64,000 nt of DNA from Hofstenia miamia (GCA_900660155.1 CABFPE010000004.1:3068202-3132201), one strand, 5' to 3'. Counted from the first letter of the stretch, positions 23,466 to 35,486 are shown. Notes: a model not told the origin generated them from the letters alone. Translations and numbers: made by a program.

Positions 23466-24985
23466 ATATATATATATATATATATATTTATTTATTTATT
23501 AATAAAGTTAGTGCTTTCTACAATATAGAGAAAAGGTGTACAAAAAGCCACTATTAAGTACTAACTGAATTGCTTCTATTTCTTTGTTGCAGAGGTAAAA
23601 ATAGTGATATTTCTTTGTTATTATAATAGTTCATTTTATTTTCGAAAAGTATTTTCTATGGATAGTTAAATAATTTCTTAGTCATTAATTTTAGATTGAA
23701 AATAGAAGAATGATGTGCTTAGTTATTTGTATTTATTGAAGTAATTCTTTGACTGGTAAGATAATTCTTTGTTGGAGCATTCTTAATAAAAATAGTCACT
23801 TTAATTTTAAACAATTGAAACTTTTTTCAGATCGAGTATCTTTATCCAATTTATTTCATAATTTTAATGCAAATTTATGAATGAATTCTTCATAATTTTG
23901 CTTCTAAATTTCGTGCATTGATATGTACCACGTCTAATATTATATTTTAGGAAGATGCTATCATTTTATAAAATATTTCCAAGATCTTTTGTTGCATGAT
24001 ATCATCTGGATATAAAATATATTTTGCCAATTTTCTTTTAATTCGATTATTATTGCTTTTGATATCTTTGTTCATCCAATTGAAAGTCTTATTTAATTTT
24101 CTTTTAGAATTTTCACATAGATTTGTTAGCAAGTAACAATTATACGTATATTTTGATACAACCATAGACTTAAATAACATTGCGATCCATTTTCTTGGTA
24201 ATAAATTATTTTTGTTTAATTAACTTGATGGTACAAGCCATTTTTTGAATTAAAGAATTTATAAGATCTTTGAATTTTAGTTGATTGTCAATTAACACTC
24301 CTAAATATTTTATTCTTGGTTGCTCCATTATTTCTTTGTTGTTAAGATACAATTTTGTCTTTGTTTCGCCTTTTGTTAATTTATTCATCTGCATAAAAGT
24401 AGTTTTTTCAATATTTAGAGACATCATGTTTTTGTTATAGTAGTCATGTATGAGATATAAATTGGATTGTAGTTCATCGATGTTTTTTATATAGATTAAT
24501 GTATCATCTGCATATAACATACATTTTATATTTATGTGATTTGAAATATCATTTATATAGATATTGTACAACAAAGGACTCCAAAAAGAACCTTGCAGAA
24601 CACCCCTTTCAATTTTCAAAAGATTTGATGATTGATTTTTAAATTGCACAAATTGATATCTATTATTTAAGTAATCATCAAGTGAAGAAAAAGTAAGGTC
24701 AAAGTTGTATGCATCTTTCAATTTTTTAATAAATATTCCATGATCTATAGAATTAAATGCTTTTGCAAGGTCTAAAGAAAGAATATATTACACTTTTCTT
24801 TCTATCTGTCAGTTGTCTCCAATCTTCTACTGTATCCAAAATAGCATTCATAGGAGAAGAATGATTTTGATTAAACAAGTTGTATTTTTTAAAATAACAG
24901 CTAATTTGATCGTGTAAAATTTTTTCGAAAATCTTATTAATTCCAGTTAATATTGATATAGGTCTGTAGTTTGAGAAAATGTTGC
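23466..24985 (-). mobile_element. LINE family B reverse-transcriptase fragment
   Basis: Frame 24721-24206 encodes RT core motifs: GVLQGSFWSPLLYNIYIND, CMLYADDTLIY and IKYLGVLIDNQLKF. Frame 24180-23947 gives the thumb and C-terminal part. More degraded RT motifs (INKIFEKILHDQISCYFKKY) run right to about 24950. The sequence differs from family A, so this is another element. Its left (3') end runs into TAAA/TA microsatellite at 23466-23505, a plausible LINE tail. The endonuclease is missing. Confidence 0.75.
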
Positions 24986-24999
24986 TTATACCTTTTTTA

Positions 25000-25770
25000 T
25001 AGATATAACATTGTGCTATCTACAGATGGAACCTTAGCAAATTCGGGATTACGGGTTAAGGCTAAAACATTGAAATTATTTTTAATGTGCTGCAAAATAC
25101 AAAATTCAAATTTACCTTCATTTATGATCAATCTATGCATGCTGAAGTACTTATGCTATTTATTGCAATGAAGTGTTACAGAATAATTTGCTGAATACAC
25201 CAAATTACATGTATTGTTATTGTATATTCAGATATCACCGACATATTAAATTAAATTACATGTAGTTATCCTATATATGTCGTTTACGTATATATTGAAA
25301 AGAATGGGATCTAGTATTGTCATTTGATGATCACCATTTTTAACAGGCAGCTAATCAGAAATATTTACTTTGACTCACATTTACAAATCTCGATAGATGT
25401 AATTGAAATATCTGTAATCAAATACGTGTAGTTAATGAAAGTCAGAGCTTTTTCCATTAATGAGTTAGTATTGTTTTATTGAATAGTTCTAAAGCGAAAA
25501 TGTCTAACATGAATTGCTGCATTGTACATATCTCGATAATTTCATATATTAATGCGCTGTCGATAGATAGACATGACACCACTATTTTTGATTTGAATTT
25601 TGCATTTGGTAAAATTTACTTGCTTTCCAATTCTTAATCTAATTTATTTCAGATAAAATTGTTCAAATTCTTTTTTCAAATATCTTTTAAAAATTTTACG
25701 AAGTCATTTAATTTTTTAAATTATATTTGAGCAATTGATCTTCGACCAGTTCAAAAGCTCCTGTAATTGA
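25000..25770 (-). mobile_element. Decayed LINE family D fragment
   Basis: Reverse-strand pieces read KYFSMHRLIINEGKFEFCIL (near 25060-25160) and DWLPVKNGDHQMTILDPI followed by LFNIYVNDI (near 25270-25350), with many stops between. They match the plus-strand element at 52402-54037 better than families A and B. The piece abuts family B, adding a further LINE layer. Confidence 0.55.
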
Positions 25771-26395
25771 TAACATGTGGAAAATAATAAAACATTAAAA
25801 GTTAACTTACTTCAACTTTTACTACTATTTGCAGAACGCAAGCATAATAATACGCTGACAATCAAATGTAGGATGTTTTAGTGAAAAAACAATCTTTTGT
25901 AAATGCAAAATTTTTTCAATAACTTATTTAAGTGGTGACAATCAAGTGATTGATGTTGCAACTTGCAACATCATTTGAGAGTCATTTAAATATGAAAGTC
26001 GCATACAGAGAAACGCTTCAAGCAGACTATGAGTAATTACTACATTATATAAGTATTGTTTTGAAATGTCAGCTCATTTTAAAGGCCATGGTTGAGTTTA
26101 TGGTTGTTTTTGAGTTTCATGTGAAATTAAGCATTGCTATTTTCTTCAGCCAAACACCTCAACTAAATAAGTTTATACCTAAATTGTATCGCACACCACA
26201 TACACTGACTTGACTTCTGTTACAAGTAACACTAATCAACATCAGGCATTTTTTCAATCAATTTTAAAAATTCCATTGTTTTTGTCAACAAAATGTTTTG
26301 GGTTCTAATTTTGAGCATTTCAGCAGCTAATTAATTGGGACTATTGTTGGAAGAAATGACCGATCACATGTGATGCATCACTTTACAAATAGTGA
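25771..26395. other. Non-coding, one palindrome
   Basis: No gene recognised. An 11-base-arm palindrome, TGATGTTGCAA-C-TTGCAACATCA, lies at 25951-25973. Confidence 0.4.
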
Positions 26396-26594
26396 TAAGG
26401 CTACGGTTAGACTACGTGATTGGTAGCAAGAAAATTTACAAAAATCACGTCACATCGCTAATTATCTCAGTGGTTAGATGTACAATTTTACCAAATTGTG
26501 GTAGATCACGCGTGATCAATCATAGTTTAATTTAGCCGAAGGCCACGGTTAGACTACGTGATTGCTACCAATCACGTAGTCTAACCGTGGCCTA
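26396..26594. mobile_element. MITE of GGCCACGGTTAGAC family with a perfect 25-bp terminal hairpin
   Basis: The left end GGCTACGGTTAGACTACGTG begins near 26399 and the right end CACGTAGTCTAACCGTGGCC is at 26573-26592. In addition, the right end itself is a perfect palindrome: arms 26540-26564 and 26569-26593 pair over 25 bases around a 4-base loop. The interior shares GTCACATCGC(T/A)AATTATCT with the copy at 19221. It has no coding capacity, so a transposase elsewhere must have moved it. Confidence 0.7.
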
Positions 26595-26908
26595 AGGGAA
26601 AATGTGACGACATAAATTAATCACCCCTGCTGGAATTCATGCGCGATTCGCAAACAAACTTACTGTTCAACACACCCAATTGGTGATTCATTCGCAAAAA
26701 CAATAGCAGGTAAAAAGAACTCTTTCAGCTGCGTGTGCATTGTTATATATCATTTATAGTAGATGATGTCGATGTCTTCTTTTAGTGCACGTGCAATCAC
26801 AAACCGCAGACTAGCAAATAAAATGTATCCAAAGAAGGAAAATGATGTAGGCAGTACAGATTAACAATGTAAGAATAGGTGACAGATCATAGAAAAAATA
26901 CAAAATAA

Positions 26909-26914
26909 TTTATT
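26909..26914 (-). terminator. Polyadenylation signal overlapping the MRPL12 stop codon
   Basis: The last codon and stop read GAA TAA ATT on the minus strand, so AATAAA overlaps the stop codon itself. If used, the 3' UTR would be about 15-25 bases long. Confidence 0.5.
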
Positions 26915-29900
26915 CAAGATCAACTTGCGCGCCCTGCGCCTCTAAATCGCCTTTAACCTTCTCAGCTTCTGCTTTAGGAATGTCTTTTTTAAGAATTTGA
27001 GGAGCGCTCTCAACGAACTTCTTTGCTTGTATGAGGTTCATTCCTTCAATTAGATTCCTAATTGCTTTAATTACTTTGACTTTTGATGGTTGTTCGAAGC
27101 CTTTCAAGACAACATTGAACGTTAATTTCTGAGGCGCTTCTTCTTTAGTTTCAGTCTCTAAAATATAGGTATCGAAAATTACTAATCTTTGACAAAGTTA
27201 AGCAAAAAACGGTAAAAATAAATCACATTATTTTTAAAACTGAAATATAAGTAAACAACCATTACGGTATTTCCAAGGACAAATGTTGGAATTTGATGAG
27301 TTGTGATGTTTTAATGGATTGGTGCAGAGCACATAGCTGGTACAATAAACATTCTACGTACATGCATTTCTAGCTTTAACAATCAAAACATGACATAAAT
27401 CAGGGGTTGAAAGATAAAAAATATCGATGTTTTAAAACACATTCATTAGTGTTATATATTAGTTAGGACTTGAATTACATTTCAACGCCATTTTTAAATA
27501 ACGGTGTAATTAACCCTAAATGATCCAGTAAAGGACGAAAGTTTACTTTTTAATATCCCACTACAACAACATTTTTAATAACGTGTATAATATATTTATT
27601 AGTTAGATGATCTCATTAGTAATCGCACAACATAATTGCAAGAGTCAATGTTCAAATTTGCATCTCAATTAGAAATGTAATGGGATTTGAGAACAAATAT
27701 TTCAGAAACTTCTGAATAAATTCTTACAAAAAATTGTGAATATGCTAAGTTTTTCATGCTGAATACGATTTTTGTGTTATATTGTACATACTATGCCCTT
27801 TACAGGGTCATAGATGAAAATTAAATTGCATATATAAAAATTGAGGAGAAATTTGAATTCACAATGCTAAAATTAACCCAATTGCAAAAAATCAAAGCTA
27901 TAGTGCTCATCAATGTAAAAAGAATTTGTTCAGTTAGGTGTCCGAAAACTTTTGATCACTACTGTATATCATATTATATATATTATTGTTCACTTTGTTA
28001 GTTGTTAAACATGCCTTTTTAGGCCTTTTTAGTAAACGAAGCTAGACCAGCTTACATTGATGGATAACCTTAATTTTGTGTATTTCTGTGGTATATATAA
28101 GGTAATGCTTTTATCATGCTATCAAGGATAATGTAAGCAGGGCTTATGAGAATAGTAAGAAGTGAGAACCGAAAATCCTTTTTTGGAAAAGGAAAGTTAT
28201 AATGTATTTATTTTAATTATGACTAACAAAGATTGTTTGGTGAGGTGGGAAGATGGAACATGCAACACTGTTGCCCTTGTTGATATTCTGCCTAAACTGA
28301 CTGCAGGGGTTAACATACTCTGAAAGTATACCTTGCAATGGAAGGGAACAATTCTATCTGTCAAGGATTCTGATAATATTTTGGTAAAATGTTCAGATAC
28401 TACACAGAATACTATCATGTGCAGATATTTGCACAACAAACGATTTAGGAAAGAATATGTTTTGACGATATGACTTCTCTTTCAAGGGGAAATTATTCCA
28501 ACTTCTGACAATCAACAAACAAGTGCTATGACGAACAGAAGAATGGATTTAAACGAAGACGGCAGCCCTATGTTATTGATGAACTATCAGACGACAGCTA
28601 CGAAGAAGCATCTAGTTCTTCAGAGGCTGATGAGGATGTGAGTCTTGCTGATTCATCTTCATCAAGTGCTGAATCAGAAGACGGTGGAATTATTTTATTT
28701 CCAAATCGGCAACGACAGGACAGGGTTATATGGGAGAAAGTGAATAATCAATTGGAGTACCCTGAATAGGTTAGCACAGGTGACGAAGAAAATGATGTTG
28801 AACTATAAGAACTCATTCTGTATATATCGGAATATTTAACAGATGAGTTTCTTGATATGATATGCTATTAGATCTGTATGCAACTCCAAATCGCCAGTTT
28901 ACTGTTAATCAACTAAAGTTGAAGCGTTCTTGTGAGCATTTGCCTTTATATGTCATCATATGTGGTCCATAACGTCTCGATTCACTACTGTCACGGACAT
29001 TATGTCGAGAAATGTATGGATGGAAATTAAAAGATACCTTTATTTCATAAAAATGCAACCCGAACATCTGACAAAGAAGGATTTCAAATTCTCTCCAATC
29101 ATTGATCATTTTAACAATGTTTGCTCTCACATTCCTATGCGTGAAAATCTTTCAATTGATGAGCATAGATTGCCTGCTAAAACCAATAAAAGTCGATTAC
29201 GTCAATATAACCCGAGGAAGCCGAAAAAGTGGGGATTTAAAATATTCATGCTGACTGATACTACGGGAATAGTTCATAAAATTGAATTCTATCTTGGATC
29301 TCATCAACGAACTGAACGAAATCTTGGTGCATCTGGTGATGTTGTTTTCCGATTATGTGAAACAATTCTATCACACCGAAATTTTAGCGCTTGAAGAAAA
29401 GGAAATTTATGTTCTTTCAACATTTCGGCTAAACTGCATTCCCAGTCTGCAGTTTTCCAGACAAGCAACTAATAGCTCAAACAGGCAGGGGTACAATAGA
29501 GGAAAACCAGTGAGAATAAAGCAAAATATAAAACATGTAAATAAATTAAATGCATACGCAACGCATATCAAATATTAAGAATGGGCAAGAATAAAGATGT
29601 TTTGTATACAATTTATTATATTAATACTGAAGTGATGCTAATCCAGTGGCCGCGACTGTATATATATATACATATATACTTGTTTATTTATTTGTATATA
29701 TAATGTATATATCATATATAAATACATTCCTATATATTTATCTTGATAATTTTTTATAAACCAGCACCTACATGTCTATGTTGGGGTGCATGTGCACCTC
29801 AAACTGCCAAAAGTATAAATTTTCGGTTTTGATTTAAGTGTTAGTATATAAGTACGGAAAATGAAAAAAGGTATACCTGTTGGAGATTGTAAAGGAGCTG

Positions 29901-31110
29901 CAGCAGTAACAACAGGTAAATCTTCAATTCGCAATTTTATCCTATAAGATCACATATGTAAACTTTGAGCCATGATGAAAGCAAAATTTTTGTTAGTGTG
30001 AAGTGAAAGTGCAAAAATTTAATAAATAGTAAATAAACTGAAATTACTTTTAAAATATACAAAGTATAACCAATAAGAAGCTATTTATGCCTATTCATTT
30101 TTAAATGACTGACACAACCGTGGGAATTAACTCTTATCTACCGGAAATGGGATCAATTTAACTCCAGGTGTGCTTCGCAACAAAATATAGTATGAAATAG
30201 ATAAGTTATAAACAAATGCTTTTCCATGTTTACAAGGTCTATCAGAAAGTATAAAAATATGTATCATTTGTACGAATTCCAGTAAGGGACTGACAAAGGG
30301 AAATAATTAATAATGAATGGGGTCGTATTAACCTCCCTTTTCGTTAGTAGTAGATAACTGGAGAGGCTGCCAGCATTTAATCCACTCCAGCTTGTGCATC
30401 TGTGGATTTGAGACCGCCGACCTCATAGCTGCCAATGTTGTAAGAAATGCATCTCCGAGACGACGATGTACACTGTTTGGACGAAACAAGGATAGAAAAG
30501 TTGGAACCACCTGTCCTCGATGCTTCCAACCAACCTGTACTGATCATGGATCAATAATTTGTGATCATCATTGAATTAGAGTTAGTAATGATTTTAGAAC
30601 ACTTACTTTATTTATTTAAACACTAATTCTGCTTTTTAATCTCTAAATAAAAAATTTGGACAAAGAAGACAGCTTTTCTAGTCTGGGGTCATTTTGACCT
30701 CATTTCCGGTAATAATGCTGTGAAAATCATTTCCGGTAGATAAGGGCTAAAGGTTTAATACACCCCTTTCGATGAAATATTTAAACTATTTAGTTGTATC
30801 AAACAACTTCTAGGAATACGAAAATATTACTTCTTAAGAGATGGAATAATAAATTTGTAAAATATTCCACAACTATGCTAGTTTTAATGATATGGTAGTG
30901 TATTGCAGATGAAAAAACTTACTTTAGAAGGTCATTTAAATCCGCGGTTTCTGATAAACTTAAATTGGAGATTTGTTCAACTAAATTTTCTACTTTGGCA
31001 CTGAAAGTTCGATTGAGCGGAGGACTTTGTAATGGGGCTTCGGCGGCAACCTGCGCACATAAATACCTGCTGGATAAAATGAGTCTTCGTGAACAAACCC
31101 GACAAATCAT
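26910..31110 (-). CDS. MRPL12: Mitochondrial ribosomal protein L12 (bL12m)
   Basis: Three exons on the minus strand, 31110-30923, 29941-29877 and 27157-26910, join in phase to a complete 166-aa protein. Residues 1 to about 35 are basic and Ser/Arg-rich with no acid, as in a mitochondrial targeting peptide (MICRVCSRRLILSSRYLCAQ). Next is the dimerisation N-domain (FSAKVENLVEQISNLSLSET, then ADLNDLLK), a linker (PVVTAAAPLQSPTETETKEE), and the L7/L12 C-domain (VKVIKAIRNLIEGMNLIQAK, KFVESAPQILKKDIPKAEAE, KVKGDLEAQGAQVDLE). This is the full arrangement of the stalk protein, which recruits GTP-dependent translation factors to the mitoribosome. The ATG at 31110 follows directly on TTGTTTTAG, a splice-acceptor sequence. 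Intron 1 (30922-29942) holds a 616-bp piggyBac-derived element and intron 2 (29876-27158) a broken piggyBac transposase, both antisense to the gene. Confidence 0.92.
27938..27964. repeat. Solo Tc1-like terminal repeat
   Basis: TGTCCGAAAACTTTTGATCA, followed by CTACTG and then TA, is the typical right end of a Tc1-like element. I found no matching left end upstream. It sits in MRPL12 intron 2. Confidence 0.5.
28190..29640 (+). mobile_element. piggyBac-type transposase relic
   Basis: Around 28560-28790 an acidic, Ser-rich N-terminus is readable (IDELSDDSYEEASSSSEADE), as in piggyBac transposases. Frame 28960-29394 gives the DDE core: MSRNVWMEIKRYLYF, then FSPIIDHFNNVC, then ENLSIDEHRLPAKTNKSRLR and QYNPRKPKKWGFKIFMLTD, with the DE pair and the NPRKPKKWG block kept. 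A shifted frame to 29578 continues with LSTFRLNCIP. The protein is broken by several stops and frame changes and lacks its C-terminal zinc domain. No matching TIR pair was seen, so the limits are approximate. It lies inside MRPL12 intron 2 on the opposite strand. Confidence 0.75.
30131..30746 (+). mobile_element. Internally deleted piggyBac element with TIRs
   Basis: The ends are inverted repeats: CTCTTATCTACCGGAAATG at 30131-30149 and CATTTCCGGTAGATAAGGG at 30728-30746 (one mismatch). They are flanked by TTAA on the left (30127-30130) and CTAA on the right; TTAA is the piggyBac target. CATTTCCGGTA recurs at 30701-30711, and the match continues inward (GGGGTCATTTTGACC), so subterminal repeats are present. 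Inside, 30392-30574 encodes a Cys/His-rich tail with RRRCTLFG, then TTCPRCFQPTCTDHG and a final CDHH, like the C-terminal zinc domain of piggyBac transposases. The rest of the transposase is gone. It sits in MRPL12 intron 1. Confidence 0.7.
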
Positions 31111-32639
31111 CTAAAACAATGAAATGCGCAATTAAAACTGATTAATATCAAAAATGAAATCTAAACATGATCTAAATGTACAATACATTCAGATATGATA
31201 AATATTTACTTGCCACTATATTAGTTACAACTGCATACATTCCAATTCAATAAACTACTAATAGGATACTAAAAGAACGATCTCAAATTCTCTTCCTCAG
31301 TGTATGGCAATAGCCCTCTTTTCTAACAAATAGATCCGATTACGAATAAAAATTACCAAATCCTGTAAATATGGTTGATATTTCATTTTAATAAATCCTA
31401 ATTTACGAAATGGTTTTATTGAAGAACGTACAAGTCAAATAAATCAAACATGAAATACTATTTTACAAATCCCATTTTAATTAGCCAAATTAATTAAAAA
31501 ATGCGTTTTTAAGTAAGCAGATGAAATAAAGTGTTGAGTGACGTGCGGCACAAGCTAAGAAATATACTAGCTGAGGACGCAGAACGTTGAAAAATAACAA
31601 TAAATTTTTTAAAATTTCAAAATATATTCGATACATACTAATTACATCCACTGCATGCAAGAGAAATAATCAACGAGGGCACACTTTGAAGAAAAAAACC
31701 ATTCTTTTTAATTTTTGAAGTAATCTTTGTTTTCGGTTGTAATTTAATGAATTTAACCAAATTACAAATTGGTGAACGTGGATAGCAAGGTACAGACAAC
31801 AATGAATATGATGAAAAATACAATAAAACTATAAATTTACCGATAATGATTGTTAAAAACATTATGAGCATGAACAGAAGTAACGGTAAACGTAAATCTA
31901 GAAATTTCTAATTTAATTTTAAGCTAATTAGATTTTACAAAATTGAAATAAATAATACATATACAATTCATCACTAAGTAAATTTGACTAACACAGGCTT
32001 ACAAAAAATATCTTCTGGCATGAACTTTTTATGAGATATTGACTAATATGGCGATGAAAATTGAAATCTGATAATATATTTACTCTATCACATCAGGTTT
32101 TATTGCTATGGAACAAACACGATATTTGTCCTAAATCGCCAAATTATCTGTAAATATTGAATATATGCACGCAAGTGAAGATCCAGAGTGTCACTATATA
32201 TTCTATCTACACTATCTTCTTCACAATTATAGGGTATAAAGACTAAAAAATATAATTCCGAAATGCAAAAACTCCAGTATGTTTAATCAAGCAATCAGTT
32301 AGTCAATTCCACATCGTAGTCTACATGTATATTATAATTTTAATCTAACTCATAAGTTTGTTTTTTCGGCTTTCCTCTTGATTTATTGTCATTGATACCA
32401 AATGCGAGACATTGGGTTACTGTATCAATATATGTTTAGTTTAATGCTGGTTCGATGTATGCAATGAGGCACATTATATAAAACTAGCACTTATTACTTA
32501 TTGATCGAAAACAATTGCATTAATTTATGTATAGTATCTGTGTGGATATTTGTACATACATCGCATTGAAATCGCAACCTCGACTAGAAGGAAGTGTGTG
32601 AATCATTTGTGAAGACTGTATATCTTGCATATTTTCACG
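31111..32639. other. Intergenic, nothing recognised
   Basis: AT-rich sequence upstream of MRPL12. If the MRPL12 ATG truly follows a cis-splice acceptor, a non-coding first exon should lie here, but I cannot place it. Confidence 0.4.
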
Positions 32640-33850
32640 TACCTTTTGGAGATCAGGATAAATCTTGAGCACCTCACCGTGTTTGCAAACATCTTTGGAC
32701 TATTGCTATTTCTGTATGGTGAACATTAGAGGATTCAATAGAAGAAATAAATACACATTTCAGTATCCAAATATTCCAAGCGTCATTCGACCAATCGATC
32801 ATTGCAAGGAAGTGCCGGTGCCCCTATTTACTAAACTGCCAACGATCAATGACAAAACCTTTTTTGCTTACTCAATTTGAATTGAATGATCTGGTGAGTG
32901 ATTTATATCTATCAAAAAATAGTCCGCACAGTTATTTGCATCGCAATTGAATGAAGATTAGCTCCTCAAACCTGGTCTTTTAATAAAAACAGAGGGGAGG
33001 AGTTACTTCAATATGTTCATGATGATGGAGAACTGGTTTTCTGAATCGATATTGAGAGTCTTTTATTTGAAATGAATTGTCTGCATATAAAGCAGATGAG
33101 TAGATACTATTTATCGATAGTTCTGCTTCATAATGGGAATTTGTACGGTTTAATTTCAATTGGTCAATCAGTTAAAGTGAAGGAGGAATATGCAAATATC
33201 AAGACTGGTTGGGAAAGTTATAATATCAAAACCATAAATGGATCAAAATGATTAATTTTCTCCTAGTGCAACAGGCACGATATATAAAGTATCCCAGATT
33301 TTTGTGTTATTGGGATAGTAGAACTACGTCTGTTCACTGGATGAAGAGAAACTGGTCTGCAAGAACCAATTTATCTTGTAGTGTTCAATGATCCATTAGT
33401 TGATAAAGAGAAATCCTGTTTCCCCAATATTTATCAAAATAGGACTAATTAAACAATTTGTCAAAGCTCTCAACCATGATGTTCAAAGTCCTCTGATTGA
33501 GTATTGAGAAGAAAAAGGCTGGCATATTCAATGGAACCCAAATACGTACACTTCTGAATGATACAAACGTCCTTCAACAATGATGGTGGCAGAAATCAGG
33601 ACTTGAAGAGCTTTATGGAAACAGGCGGAATTATGACTACCAAGAATCGGTAGATGAAGCTGCTTTATCTTTTCAGCCATTGGGCTGTAGAATGAGCATT
33701 ACCTGCATAGTCACCTGTCTGAATTTCCAGAAGAACAATTTGAGAAATTTCACCAGGATGATAGAAGACACATACCAAAGTCGATGGGATTCGCACATGT
33801 TACCAGAAACTACACATCAACGAAGGTCAAAGAGGAAAACAATTTTATAG
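32640..33850 (+). mobile_element. Broken copy of unnamed mobile-element ORF family (CYFC...KYPxFLCYWDSR)
   Basis: In order, and across changing frames, family blocks are readable: DYCYFCMVNIRGFNRRNKY and YPNIPSVIRP (32710-32800), LNDLVSDLYLSK (32880-32915), VLLHNGNLYGLISIGQSVKV (33120-33180), YIKYPRFLCYWDSR (33280-33320), DPLVDKEKSCFPNIY (33390-33430) and RWDSHM near 33790. I know this protein only as a repetitive 'uncharacterised' family in many invertebrates. The copy has several breaks and cannot encode a protein. No terminal repeats were recognised, so the limits are those of the coding remains. Confidence 0.65.
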
Positions 33851-35486
33851 CGTTTAATCAAATGTATAGAAATGACACTATTTTATATTTTTATTTATTT
33901 GTTAATTTTTTTGTCTACTACACAATACATATTTTACTAAATGATTAATCAACTAGTCTTATTTTGAATATGATTCTCCAAATTAATCAGAGTACACTAG
34001 TTCTATTCATTTAAATTTTGAGCGACTTAGTCAACTTTTTGGGATAAATTGATTTATAGGGACTAAAGGTGCTTTTTGTGGATTTTAATTTAAGTTTATG
34101 AAGATCATCTAATGTCAACCTTTAGTCCACGACGTGCTGATAGTTCTTTATTTCTATAACTACTGAATATTTACGATAACATTGAGTTTTTCTTGAGCCA
34201 CAATCATCAATTTTGTCGGAAAGTTTTACATAACACGTGTTCCGCATCTCGTATATTGAATTCAAACTCCTCAACCAAACGTTTTAGTAAGAAATAAAAT
34301 TACGTGCTTGAATTTTTATTGAATTTATATCATTAGTTAGCTGATATTTCAAACACTACGGAAATTCACTGTTTAATCGTATTTTAAAATTTATAAATTC
34401 AAATACCTCGAAAACCAAATGTTAAATTGAGCTTCAGATTCGGAAATAGCACCTAAATATTGTACAAAGACAGTTATCAAACCTTCTGGCAGAAAATTCA
34501 TGTTTACCACTGTAATGAATATAAGTAATATAATAGATAATCGTTTCTCCTTTAAAAATTTTCATTTTTATAATTGAATGCATTAAATTTATTAAATTCA
34601 ATTTTAGAAGAAGTTTTATGAAATTTTCAATGCCATAAACTACTTTGTGATTCGGATTAAAAATAATGAGAGCAATACAAAATTAAAGTTGAAGCTGCTG
34701 TAATTAACAATTGAAGTAATTTTTGTTTTCAATGCCTCTACGCTGTTTTATATTTTATAATATTTTCATTTGATTCATACAAGGCGAAGTGAATAAGTAG
34801 GAGCCCTCCTTCCAAAGAACATTCCCTGTTCATATCCACCTGACAGTTGTCGGTCGATGAAAAATTTATTATGGCAAGGTTTCATTGGATGCGATTACCA
34901 AGCGCAATAAATAACGAAGCTACCTATATCTTGGTATGCCATGTTCATTCTTAAGTGCAAACAACAATTTTCTAATGACAAATGAAGATGTTATTGATAA
35001 ATGTTAAGCAAAAAAAAATTGCGAAATGTTAAACAAATAATTTAACTTATAATATTGTATTTACCTAAAAAATTAGTATTTTGGCCACAAAAATTGACCA
35101 AAATTTTTGGTAAAATTACGAGTTCATACTGACTATGCATTGTTTAAAACGTTTTATAAAGTACGTTTTACCATCTACAAAATATAATGTTTAAGGTTTT
35201 CAAAAGAAAAACATTGATCTTTTGCTAAAAGATAGTGGGGCTGTGAAAACTATTGAATTTCTATAAGTGAAACATTCTCCATAAATCGAATTTTACAATC
35301 AATCATTCTAGAGAATGATTCAATAAAGTCTATACTTATAGATGGCGCTTTGTACAATTTTAGTGAATTATAGACGGCGCCTTGTACTTTTGAAAATTAT
35401 TCGCGGCTTTTTGTGCACATCAATGACAGTATTGGCCCACGCCGAATGTTGAGTCTAGTTTGTAACACAAAAAAGTTTAGGGCTGG
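33851..35486. other. Non-coding, nothing recognised
   Basis: AT-rich. Two short related phrases (AGATGGCGCTTTGTAC and AGACGGCGCCTTGTAC) lie at about 35341 and 35372. No exon could be supported. Confidence 0.35.

Noticed and set aside
30328-30510. Minus-strand frame of 60 codons in MRPL12 intron 1
   Set aside because: It is the shadow of the piggyBac zinc-domain frame on the plus strand.
34783-34890. Short minus-strand frame reading FFIDRQLSGGYEQGMFFGRR
   Set aside because: It looks non-random in composition but is about 36 codons, has no partner exon, and matches no family I know.
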